Source: Gallionella sp.
GTDB lineage: Bacteria; Pseudomonadota; Gammaproteobacteria; Burkholderiales; Gallionellaceae
Assembly: GCA_004298605.1 (NCBI GenBank)
Contig: SCPW01000219.1
Coordinates: 1-6,624 of the forward strand
DNA: 6,624 nt
Direction of reading: 5' to 3'
Shown here piece after piece: positions 1 to 6,261 of this stretch. Position 1 is the first letter of the stretch. Every line of letters starts with the position of its first letter. Under the pieces are notes generated by a model. That model was not told the origin of the DNA. It was given only the letters and a program-made list of their open reading frames with translations, and searched no databases. The translations under genes were made by a program, and so were the position numbers.

Positions 1-40
1 CGACTTCGGAAGTCGCAAACAGGACTTTTAATTCAGGCAT
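1..40 (-). CDS. glgA: Glycogen (starch) synthase, N-terminal fragment (continues beyond window start)
   Basis: Read on the minus strand, the first 40 bases open with ATG and give MPELKVLFATSEV. This is the typical first beta strand of GT5 glycogen synthases (a 'k-VLFvtsEv' start before the KxGGL ADP-glucose site, which lies outside the window). The enzyme is known to transfer glucose from ADP-glucose to the non-reducing end of a growing alpha-1,4-glucan in the cytoplasm. Only 13 codons are visible, so the call rests on this start motif and on context: the gene begins 28 bases after the stop of a glucan phosphorylase on the same strand, which suggests one operon. An in-frame GTG lies three codons upstream (47-49) and could be an alternative start adding VKK. 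Neither start has a clear Shine-Dalgarno sequence, so translation may be partly coupled to the phosphorylase. Confidence 0.8.
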   Translation of the reverse strand, partial: MPELKVLFATSEV

Positions 41-68
41 TTTTTTCACTTGCGGCAGGCCGGTTTTG

Positions 69-2630
69 TCACAGCCAGCGCATCATGCCGAGCTCGAACG
101 GATGGGTCAGCATCTCGTGGTATGGATAGGCGCGGAAGCGGTACTCCAGCTTGCCGCACAACTCGGGTTGCACCTCCAGGGCAAATATGTTTTCGCCCGA
201 CTCGTTGGTTACGCCGACCGATTCAAAACGGTAATGGCGGGCGGATTGCAGTTGTTCTCTTCTGGTTTGCAGGCCCAGCAGCATTTCCACGGCAATGTCG
301 TTCGGCTTCAGCCCGTTCAGGTTGACCGCCACCTCGAAACGCAGGCCGTCGCCATAGCTGATTTCCCCCGGCGCGTCATCCAGCCGGCGCAGCGTGACAC
401 CCGGCCAGGCCTGGCGGATGCGCGCTTTCCAATCGGCGACGATACGCGAATTTTCATACTGGTTTTGCCTGTACAAACGATGTTGCCTGCTGGCCGGCAG
501 GTAGCACTTGGCGAGATATTCGCCCACCATGCGCTTGGAGTTGAAACGCGGCATGATGGTGGCCATCGAGTGCTTGGCCATCTTCACCCAGTTCGGCGAA
601 AAGCCCATTTTGCCGTGCTCGTAGTACAACGGTACAACCTGGTCTTGCAGCAGTTCATAGAGGGTGCTGGTCTCTTCCCGGGTGCGGGCTTCTTCGCTCA
701 GGGATTCCGAGACCGGCTTGATCGCCCAGCCGTTTTTGCCGTCATAGCTTTCGCCCCACCAGCCGTCCAGCACGGACAGGTTGATGGTGCCGTTGATGCC
801 CGCTTTCATGCCGGATGTGCCGCTGGCTTCCAGCGGGTACAGCGGGTTGTTCAGCCAGACATCCACGCCGGAAACCAGTTTGCGCGCCAAGGCCAGGTCG
901 TAGCCTTCCAGCATCAATATCTTGCCGACAAACTCGGGCATCTTGGAAATCTGGGTGATGCGGCGGATCAGGTCTTGCCCGGGAATATCCGCGGGATGCG
1001 CCTTGCCGGCAAAGATGAACACTGCGGGACGATCCGGGTTATTCAAAATATCGCGCAGCAAACCCAGATCGCCAAACAGCATGGTCGCGCGTTTATAGGT
1101 CGCAAAGCGGCGCGCAAAGCCGATGGTGAGAACGTTGGGGTTTTCCGGGTTAACGTATTTGAGCAGGCGGTCCAAGTGCGCCTCGGAGCCGTGGTTGCGG
1201 AAGTGCTGCACGCTGATGCGCTCGCGCACCATGTTCAACATTTTGGCTTTCAGCGATTGCCGCACACTCCAGAACAGGTGGTCGGGGATATGCTCGACGC
1301 CTTCCCAGAATTCCACGTCGTTCATGCGCGCGCTCCACTCGGAACCGAGGTGGCGCTCCAATACCTCGATCCACTCGGTGGCCAGAAAGGTCGGCGCATG
1401 GACGCCGTTGGTGACATAGGTCATCGGATTTTCGTTGTGCCCGATTTCCGGCCACATGCCGCCGCAAATGTTCGAGGAGACGCCGCCGTGAATGCGCGAT
1501 ACGCCATTGTTGAAGCGCGTGACGCGGATGGCCAGCGCCGTCATGTTGAAATCGGGGCTATCCTTGGCGCGGCCAAGCGCCAGGAATTCTTCGCGGCTCA
1601 GCTTGAGCTCCGGGTAATATTGCTCGAAGTAGGCCTGCACCATGCTTTCGCTGAAATGGTCGTGGCCTGCCGGGACAGGCGTATGCGTGGTGAAAATGGT
1701 ATTGACCGCAACGGCTTCCAGCGCGGCAGGGTAATCCAGGCCATCCCGGGAAATTTTCTGGCGGATGCGCTCCAGCACCAGAAAAGCGGCATGGCCTTCG
1801 TTGATGTGCCACACCGTGGGCTTCAGGCCGAGTTCGTGCAAGGCGCGCACGCCGCCGATGCCGAGCACGATTTCCTGCTCCATGCGCATCACTTTGTCGC
1901 CGCCATACAGGCGGTGCGTGATGTCGCGGTCGTGCGCGTTGTTGCTTTCCAGGTCGGTGTCCAGCAGATACAGCGTGATATGGCCGATCTGCGCCTGCCA
2001 GACCTTGATGTCGAGCTTGCGGTTGGGCAGATCCACCGAAGTGTAAACGTCGGTGCCATCTGCGCGCCTGGCCGGAACGATCGGCAGGTCTTCAAAATGG
2101 GAGTCGCTGTTGGAGGCGATCTGGTTGCCGTCGCCATCGATGGTTTGATGGAAATACCCCTGGCGATACAGCAAGCCGACGCCGACAAACGGCAAACGCA
2201 GGTCGCTCGCGGCCTTGCAGTGGTCGCCCGCCAGAATACCCAGACCGCCGGAATAAATCGGGAAGCTTTCATGGAAGCCGAATTCGGCGCAGAAGTAGGC
2301 GACCAGATCGTCCTTGCGCAGCCAGTCCGAACCGCCTGCCGGCAAACGGTGGTCATGGTAGGTATCGTAGGCCGCCAGGACGCGGTTGAAATTGCCGATA
2401 AACACCTGATCCTCCGCCGCATCCAGCAGGCGTTGTTCATCCACGCGTTTCAGGAAAGCCTTCGGGCTTTGCCCGGTGGCTTTCCACAAACCCGAATGCA
2501 AACGCGCGAACAGCGCGCGGGTCGGGCGATCCCAACTGTACCAGAGGTTGTTGGCCAGTTCCTCCAGCCGGGCCAAGCGGGCCGGGATTCTCGGGCGGAC
2601 CTGCAAGATGTATGAAGTGCTTTTTTCCAT
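69..2630 (-). CDS. glgP: Alpha-glucan phosphorylase, DUF3417 (short bacterial/archaeal GT35) family
   Basis: An 853-residue cytoplasmic enzyme that should phosphorolyse alpha-1,4-glucans (maltodextrin, glycogen) to glucose-1-phosphate using pyridoxal phosphate. The N-terminus (about residues 13-95, with LEELANNLWYSW) is the DUF3417 segment that marks the alpha-glucan phosphorylase subfamily found in Thermotoga, archaea and many proteobacteria. The GT35 core follows: SGGLGILAGDH (127-137), NEGHAAF (277-283), THTPVPAGHD (315-324), phosphate-site GFARRFATYKR (504-514), and the PLP-lysine loop EASGTSGMKAG with K609 as the expected Schiff-base lysine. The C-terminal ~110 residues (about 740-850) form an extra beta-rich tail seen in this subfamily. 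Length and motifs are complete with no frameshift. The ATG is the first one before the family's usual SYxxxVRP beginning; its ribosome site (GAGCAG) is weak. glgA follows after 28 bases. Substrate preference (glycogen versus short dextrins) cannot be read from sequence. Confidence 0.96.
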   Translation of the reverse strand: MEKSTSYILQVRPRIPARLARLEELANNLWYSWDRPTRALFARLHSGLWKATGQSPKAFLKRVDEQRLLDAAEDQVFIGNFNRVLAAYDTYHDHRLPAGGSDWLRKDDLVAYFCAEFGFHESFPIYSGGLGILAGDHCKAASDLRLPFVGVGLLYRQGYFHQTIDGDGNQIASNSDSHFEDLPIVPARRADGTDVYTSVDLPNRKLDIKVWQAQIGHITLYLLDTDLESNNAHDRDITHRLYGGDKVMRMEQEIVLGIGGVRALHELGLKPTVWHINEGHAAFLVLERIRQKISRDGLDYPAALEAVAVNTIFTTHTPVPAGHDHFSESMVQAYFEQYYPELKLSREEFLALGRAKDSPDFNMTALAIRVTRFNNGVSRIHGGVSSNICGGMWPEIGHNENPMTYVTNGVHAPTFLATEWIEVLERHLGSEWSARMNDVEFWEGVEHIPDHLFWSVRQSLKAKMLNMVRERISVQHFRNHGSEAHLDRLLKYVNPENPNVLTIGFARRFATYKRATMLFGDLGLLRDILNNPDRPAVFIFAGKAHPADIPGQDLIRRITQISKMPEFVGKILMLEGYDLALARKLVSGVDVWLNNPLYPLEASGTSGMKAGINGTINLSVLDGWWGESYDGKNGWAIKPVSESLSEEARTREETSTLYELLQDQVVPLYYEHGKMGFSPNWVKMAKHSMATIMPRFNSKRMVGEYLAKCYLPASRQHRLYRQNQYENSRIVADWKARIRQAWPGVTLRRLDDAPGEISYGDGLRFEVAVNLNGLKPNDIAVEMLLGLQTRREQLQSARHYRFESVGVTNESGENIFALEVQPELCGKLEYRFRAYPYHEMLTHPFELGMMRWL

Positions 2631-2670
2631 GATTAATTCTGCTCAGTCGATAATCAACAGCGGGGCGCGG

Positions 2671-2700
2671 ATTATAGCCTACGCATATACGCTCTTTCGA
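2671..2700 (-). promoter_or_regulatory. Candidate sigma70 promoter of the minus-strand glgP-glgA operon
   Basis: On the minus strand, a perfect TATAAT (-10) lies at 2671-2676, preceded by TCGAAA (4 of 6 matches to TTGACA) at 2695-2700 with an 18-base spacer. The start of transcription would fall near 2664 and give a leader of roughly 35 bases before the ATG at 2630. The -10 box is strong and the -35 box is modest. This is prediction by eye. Confidence 0.6.
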
Positions 2701-2722
2701 GCTTTGGAGTTTAATTTTAGGC

Positions 2723-2752
2723 TTTACTGGAAAGGCGGAACAGGGCTATGCT
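2723..2752 (+). promoter_or_regulatory. Candidate sigma70 promoter of the plus-strand glycogen phosphorylase
   Basis: TTTACT (2723-2728) and TATGCT (2747-2752), each matching 4 of 6 consensus bases, are separated by 18 bases. A start near 2759 would leave a short leader of about 20 bases that still contains the strong ribosome site. This is weaker than the opposing promoter. The two -35 boxes are separated by only 22 AT-rich bases (2701-2722), where a shared regulator could act on both. Confidence 0.35.
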
Positions 2753-2766
2753 GGCGCACCCATAAC

Positions 2767-2774
2767 AAAGGAGG
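2767..2774 (+). promoter_or_regulatory. Strong Shine-Dalgarno site that fixes the glgP start
   Basis: AAAGGAGG lies 4 bases before the ATG at 2779. An open frame extends upstream to 2476, but that stretch overlaps the start of the opposing gene and reads as non-family sequence. This near-perfect ribosome site therefore decides in favour of 2779. A second ATG at 2788 is 13 bases from the site and less likely. Confidence 0.85.
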
Positions 2775-2778
2775 TGTC

Positions 2779-5253
2779 ATGTCTGATATGCCGAAGTCCA
2801 TTCCGGAAAACGAGCCGCTCAATCTCAGCCTGAATTCTGTCAAACAATCGTTGGTCAACCATCTCATTTTTTCCGTGGGCAAGGATCCCATCACCGCCAC
2901 CGACCGCGACTGGTTTTTCACGCTCGCCAATGTCGTGCGCGAGCGCCTGATCGAACGCTGGATGGCGACCATGCGCCGCTACTACAACAATGACGCCAAA
3001 CGGGTGTACTACCTCTCCATGGAATTCCTGATCGGCCGCAGCCTGATGAATAGCGTGCTCAATATCGGCTTCGACGAGGAAGTTCGCCAGGCGTGCATTG
3101 ATGCCGGAATCGACCTGGACAAAATAAAAGATATGGAATTCGATGCCGCGCTCGGCAATGGCGGCCTGGGCCGCCTGGCGGCCTGTTTCCTCGATTCCAT
3201 GGCCACCATCGGCCTGCCGGGCTACGGCATGGGCATACGCTACGAATATGGCATGTTCAACCAGAAAATCGAGAATGGCTGGCAGGTGGAGCATCCGGAC
3301 AACTGGCTGCGTTATGGCAACCCCTGGGAATTCCCGCGCCCCGAAGTGCTCTACCCGGTGAAATTCCACGGTCGCGTGGTGCAATACAACGACGAGGGCG
3401 GCAAATTGCACAGCCACTGGATAGATTCCGACGATGTCATGGCGATGGCCTATGACACGCCGATCCCGGGCTATGGTCTCAACACCGTCAACAACATGCG
3501 CCTGTGGTCGGCCAAAGCGTCGCGCGATTTTGACCTCAGATATTTCAACGAGGGCAACTACATCAAATCGGTGGAGGACAAGAACGAATCGGAAAACCTT
3601 TCCAAGGTGCTCTACCCCGATGACACCACGGCCATGGGCCGCGAGTTGCGTCTGAAGCAGCAGTATTTCTTTGTCAGCGCTTCATTGCAGGACATTCTCT
3701 TCCGCTTCCACAAACACCATAAAACCTTCGACGAACTGCCGGACAAGGTGGCGATCCAGCTCAACGACACCCACCCTTCCATCGCCATCCCGGAACTGAT
3801 GCGCCTGCTGGTGGACATTCACCACCTGGATTGGGAACACGCCTGGGGCATCACCACCCGCACTTTCGCTTACACCAACCACACTCTCATGCCGGAAGCC
3901 CTGGAAACTTGGCCGGTAGCCCTGTTCGAGTCGGTTCTGCCGCGCCACTTGCAGATCATTTACGAAATCAACCAGCGCTTCCTGAATCGCGTCATGCATT
4001 GTTTCCCCGGCGATAACGAGCTGCTCAAGCGCATGTCCATCATCGACGAGTCGCACGGTCGCCGCGTGCGCATGGCGCATCTGGCCATCGTGGGCAGCCA
4101 CCATGTCAACGGCGTGGCGGCGCTCCATTCCGAGCTGATGAAAACCACGATTTTTTCCGATTTTGACCGCTATTACCCGGGCAAGCTCACCAACATCACC
4201 AACGGCATCACCCCGCGCCTGTGGCTGAACCAGGCCAACCCGGGGCTGGCCAGCCTGATTACCGGCCGGATCGGCAAGGGCTGGATCACCGACCTGTCAC
4301 AACTGCGCCAGTTGGGCAAACTGGCCGACGATAAAACTTTCCAGGCCGAATTTCACGCCGTAAAACGCGCCAACAAAGCGCGCCTGGCCGAACTGGTCAT
4401 GGACAGGTTAAACCTTCAAATCGACCCGGACAGCCTGTTCGATGTCCAGGTCAAGCGCATCCACGAATACAAGCGCCAGCTCCTCAACCTGCTTCACGTC
4501 GTCACGCTGTACAACCGCATCCGCACCAACCCGCAGGCGGACATCGTGCCGCGCACCGTCATCATTTCCGGCAAGGCGGCTCCCGGTTATGCCACCGCAA
4601 AACTCATCATCAAGCTCGCCAACAGCGTGGCGGACATCGTCAACAACGACCCCGCCGTGCGCGGCCTGCTGAAGCTGGCGTTCATCCCGAATTACGACGT
4701 TTCCACCGCCAGCGTCATCATCCCGGCAGCAGATTTGTCGCAGCAAATTTCCACCGCAGGCACCGAAGCATCGGGCACCGGCAACATGAAACTCGCCCTC
4801 AATGGCGCGTTGACCATAGGCACGCTCGACGGCGCGAACATCGAGATCATGGAAGAAGTGGGCGAAGACAACATCTTTATCTTCGGCCTCAACACACAGC
4901 AGGTCGCCGCGCTGAAAGGCTCGGGCTACAACCCCTGGGATTACTACCACGCCAACGGCGAACTGAAATGGGCACTGGACATGATCGCCTCGGGTTACTT
5001 CTCACCGGAGCAGGCCGAACGCTTCCAGCCCATCGTCAACAACCTCACCCAGGGCGGCGACCATTACCTGCTGCTGGCCGATTACGCCTCCTATGTCGCC
5101 GCGCAGGAACGCGTGGAGAAACTCTACCGCGACCGGCAACAATGGACGCGCCGCGCCATTCTCAACGTTGCCGGTATGGGGAAATTTTCCAGCGACCGCA
5201 CGATAGGCGAATACGCCAACAAGATTTGGGGGGCGCAACCGGTGCTGAAATAA
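2779..5253 (+). CDS. glgP: Glycogen/maltodextrin phosphorylase, classical GT35 family
   Basis: An 824-residue cytoplasmic enzyme of the E. coli GlgP/MalP and animal phosphorylase type. It removes glucose from the non-reducing ends of alpha-1,4-glucans with phosphate, giving glucose-1-phosphate. Motifs in order: YLSMEFLIGRSL (78-89), GNGGLGRLAACFLDSMA (126-142), the QLNDTHP substrate region (327-333), YTNHT with catalytic-region H368 (365-369), TNGITPRLW (474-482), phosphate-site VKRIHEYKRQ (558-567), and the PLP loop EASGTGNMKLALNGA with K671 as the PLP lysine. The length of about 820 and the complete motif set indicate an intact, active enzyme. The N-terminus is short, without the animal phospho-serine regulatory segment. 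Start chosen by the strong ribosome site at 2767-2774. It is divergently transcribed from a second, only distantly related phosphorylase, from which it is separated by 148 bases. Whether it prefers glycogen (GlgP) or maltodextrin (MalP) cannot be decided here. Confidence 0.97.
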   Translation: MSDMPKSIPENEPLNLSLNSVKQSLVNHLIFSVGKDPITATDRDWFFTLANVVRERLIERWMATMRRYYNNDAKRVYYLSMEFLIGRSLMNSVLNIGFDEEVRQACIDAGIDLDKIKDMEFDAALGNGGLGRLAACFLDSMATIGLPGYGMGIRYEYGMFNQKIENGWQVEHPDNWLRYGNPWEFPRPEVLYPVKFHGRVVQYNDEGGKLHSHWIDSDDVMAMAYDTPIPGYGLNTVNNMRLWSAKASRDFDLRYFNEGNYIKSVEDKNESENLSKVLYPDDTTAMGRELRLKQQYFFVSASLQDILFRFHKHHKTFDELPDKVAIQLNDTHPSIAIPELMRLLVDIHHLDWEHAWGITTRTFAYTNHTLMPEALETWPVALFESVLPRHLQIIYEINQRFLNRVMHCFPGDNELLKRMSIIDESHGRRVRMAHLAIVGSHHVNGVAALHSELMKTTIFSDFDRYYPGKLTNITNGITPRLWLNQANPGLASLITGRIGKGWITDLSQLRQLGKLADDKTFQAEFHAVKRANKARLAELVMDRLNLQIDPDSLFDVQVKRIHEYKRQLLNLLHVVTLYNRIRTNPQADIVPRTVIISGKAAPGYATAKLIIKLANSVADIVNNDPAVRGLLKLAFIPNYDVSTASVIIPAADLSQQISTAGTEASGTGNMKLALNGALTIGTLDGANIEIMEEVGEDNIFIFGLNTQQVAALKGSGYNPWDYYHANGELKWALDMIASGYFSPEQAERFQPIVNNLTQGGDHYLLLADYASYVAAQERVEKLYRDRQQWTRRAILNVAGMGKFSSDRTIGEYANKIWGAQPVLK

Positions 5254-5299
5254 AGCCGTGCCGCACCGGTTGGATATTGTAGGGGCGCGATTTAACCAG

Positions 5300-5332
5300 C
5301 CACTAACCCATCGTTTTTTGATGGGTTAGTGG
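5300..5332 (+). terminator. Perfect 13-bp hairpin downstream of glgP, candidate terminator or mRNA end
   Basis: CCACTAACCCATC (5300-5312) pairs perfectly with GATGGGTTAGTGG (5320-5332) around a 7-base loop, GTTTTTT, starting 46 bases after the glgP stop. The position suits a transcript end. The T-run, however, is inside the loop and not after the stem on either strand, so it is not a textbook intrinsic terminator. It could instead be a 3'-end stabilising hairpin or a protein-binding palindrome. Confidence 0.4.
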
Positions 5333-5481
5333 AATCCATTCTGAGACGAAACTGCGCGGGGGAATCCGCTTCAGGCTCAGTCTTGGGCGGCTTTCCCACG
5401 CATCTTCTACCAACCCCCTCCGCCCCCTTGGTTCGCAGGCAAGAAAGCGTTTTTATCTTGTTGATTCAGTGAGGAAAACAA
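5333..5481. other. Intergenic stretch without recognisable gene or RNA
   Basis: Between the 13-bp hairpin and the repeat cluster I find no open frame with family-like sequence, no ribosome site followed by a credible frame, and no tRNA or riboswitch fold. It contains a C-rich run near 5411-5428 and a short CAAGA...TCTTG inverted repeat around 5439-5459 that I do not interpret. Confidence 0.5.
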
Positions 5482-5542
5482 CCGGCTATGCCGGGGGGCC
5501 AAGTAAGGTTCGACCGTGTGATACGGTCGCTCCAGTTTTATT

Positions 5543-5650
5543 CCCTCCCCTTCAAGGGGAGGGTTAGGGTGGGGATGGGTTTGAGCGGTGGAGCAGATAC
5601 GTGCAGCGTAACCCCCACCCCCATCCCAACCTTCCCCCTGAAGGGGAAGG
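5543..5650. repeat. Long imperfect inverted repeat (MITE/REP-like)
   Basis: The arms 5543-5579 and 5614-5650 are inverted copies matching at about 31 of 37 bases. Each arm carries its own smaller hairpin at its outer end: CCCTCCCC-TTCAA-GGGGAGGG at 5543-5563 and, in the other arm, CTTCCCC-CTGAA-GGGGAAG at about 5631-5649. The 34-base centre includes no gene. A transcript through it could fold into one long hairpin. Confidence 0.75.
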
Positions 5651-5661
5651 AGAAAAACTTG

Positions 5662-5706
5662 GCCGCCTTCAGGCGGCTCACGGTTTTATCGGCCCCTTTG
5701 AGGGGC
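5662..5706. repeat. Pair of look-alike hairpins with a shared GGCTCAC-type tail
   Basis: GCCGCC-TTCA-GGCGGC (5662-5677) and GCCCC-TTTGA-GGGGC (5692-5706) start 30 bases apart and are both followed by TCAC. They align as two versions of one unit in which bases on both sides of the stem differ together, so that pairing is preserved. They lie between the long inverted repeat and the terminal palindrome of the cluster. Confidence 0.6.
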
Positions 5707-5718
5707 TCACCTAATAAG

Positions 5719-5737
5719 CCCCCGGCTTTGCCGGGGG
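5719..5737 (-). terminator. GC-rich hairpin, candidate terminator for the minus-strand receiver gene
   Basis: CCCCCGGC (5719-5726) and GCCGGGGG (5730-5737) form a perfect 8-bp stem with a 3-base loop, 48 bases beyond the stop of the minus-strand receiver gene. Read on the minus strand it is followed by CTTATTAGG, only a weak U-tract, so termination efficiency is uncertain. It is also the right-hand boundary of the palindrome cluster and may simply be a repeat copy. Confidence 0.45.
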
Positions 5738-5785
5738 TAATTTAACAGTTATGCGCTGCTGAAGAACGGCAACCTGGCACGGCTG

Positions 5786-6151
5786 TCATCCGCCCAGCGC
5801 GGCGCCGATCGCCGCCAGGAAATCCTTGTAGTGATAGGGCTTGGAGATCGTGGCGGCACAGCCGGCGGCGCGGATTTCCGCCTCCGGGTGTTCGGCCAGA
5901 TAGGCCGTCACGGCGATCACCGGAATGTCGCGGGTGGCATCGGCCCGCTTCAGCCACCGCGTCGCCTCCAGGCCGTCCATGTCGGGCAGATGGATGTCCA
6001 TCAGGATCAGGTCGGGGCGTCGCTCGCGCGCCAGTTGCATGCCCGCCTCCGCGCACGCCGCGCCCAGCACCGCATAGCCGGATTTCTCCAGCAGCAGCTC
6101 CGCCAGCCTCATGTGGGACGGGTTGTCTTCGATGATGAGAATGGTCTTCAT
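5786..6151 (-). CDS. Single-domain response regulator (CheY/DivK-like receiver)
   Basis: A 121-residue protein consisting only of a receiver domain. Visible landmarks are the acidic pair E8-D9 in the first loop (LIIEDNP), phospho-acceptor D52 in LILMDIHLPDMDG, T82 at the end of beta-4 (IAVTAY) and K104-P105 before the last helix. It should be phosphorylated on D52 by a histidine kinase and, lacking any output domain, act through protein-protein contact or as a phosphate shuttle. The DivK-like EDNPxHMxLAxxLL opening is typical of receivers encoded beside hybrid kinases or diguanylate cyclases, and a GGDEF protein lies upstream on the same strand. The usual aromatic switch position (three before the lysine) is T101. 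The ATG at 6149-6151 is supported by family alignment; the ribosome site (GGACAG) is weak. No promoter was recognised. The kinase partner is not in the window. Confidence 0.93.
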   Translation of the reverse strand: MKTILIIEDNPSHMRLAELLLEKSGYAVLGAACAEAGMQLARERRPDLILMDIHLPDMDGLEATRWLKRADATRDIPVIAVTAYLAEHPEAEIRAAGCAATISKPYHYKDFLAAIGAALGG

Positions 6152-6171
6152 GGCTGTCCAATTTTATCTGT

Positions 6172-6258
6172 TTATCTGGCAGCGGGCGATGCGGATTGCG
6201 GCAGGTGCGGCAGATTTTCGGTGCCGCCGCCGGTGTTGCTGACTTCGATGACCAGCGC
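6172..6258 (-). pseudogene. Possible C-terminal remnant of an unidentified protein next to a repeat
   Basis: On the minus strand, the frame ending at TAA (6172-6174) reads ALVIEVSNTGGGTENLPHLP and then QSASPAAR. It looks more like normal protein than the repeat translation on its other side, and it loses sense at the palindromic repeat that begins at about 6262. A GTG at 6268-6270 could in principle start a 32-codon peptide, but it has no ribosome site. 'LVIEVSNTGGG' faintly recalls the glycine-box strand of histidine-kinase ATPase domains, but the following residues do not continue that fold. It may be the tail of a gene interrupted by the repeat, or chance. No function is assigned. Confidence 0.25.
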
Positions 6259-6261
6259 GCG

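Larger units (their letters stand above)
5482..5737. repeat. Composite cluster of GC-rich palindromic repeats
   Basis: Within about 255 bases there are six hairpin units: CCGGC/GCCGG (5482-5494), CGACCGT/ACGGTCG (5511-5529), the long inverted repeat 5543-5650, GCCGCC/GGCGGC (5662-5677), GCCCC/GGGGC (5692-5706) and CCCCCGGC/GCCGGGGG (5719-5737). The outermost two are near-identical: CCGGCTATGCCGGGGG at 5482-5497 versus CCGGCTTTGCCGGGGG at 5722-5737, 15 of 16 bases alike and exactly 240 bp apart. No coding capacity is credible; the frame across it yields a low-complexity translation of the repeat. It is probably a REP/MITE-type intergenic element or nest of elements. The family name is not assigned. 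Confidence 0.75.

Noticed and set aside
66..2615. An 849-codon open frame on the plus strand running antisense to almost the whole minus-strand phosphorylase
   Set aside because: It overlaps a complete, motif-rich enzyme and its translation shows no family motif, only composition expected from the mirror of G/C-ending codons. Long antisense shadows like this are common in GC-rich genes.
2476..2778. 101-codon upstream extension of the plus-strand glycogen phosphorylase
   Set aside because: It overlaps the start of the opposing gene and both promoters, has no family similarity, and a near-perfect ribosome site sits directly before the ATG at 2779.
5439..5459. CAAGA...TCTTG with a T-run as an intrinsic terminator
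   Set aside because: The stem is only 5 bp, AT-rich, and the T-run lies inside the loop; too weak to support.
5488..5745. 85-codon plus-strand frame over the palindrome cluster
   Set aside because: Its translation (LPFKGRVRVGMG, PIPTFPLKGKEK) is the typical spurious peptide read from these repeats, and it has no ribosome site.
5254..5785. CRISPR array or tRNA in the large intergenic region
   Set aside because: The repeats are palindromic and unevenly spaced, with no regular repeat-spacer pattern, and no cloverleaf with a TTCGA/TTCAA T-arm in the right geometry was found.
5742..6161. 139-codon minus-strand frame overlapping the receiver gene
   Set aside because: It is a frame-shifted shadow of the receiver gene; only the 5786-6151 frame carries the receiver motifs.
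6152..6180. Repeat AGATAAACAGATAAAAT upstream of the receiver as a possible promoter -10
   Set aside because: The AT-rich block is only about 10 bases from the ATG and has no suitable -35 partner, leaving no room for a leader with a ribosome site.
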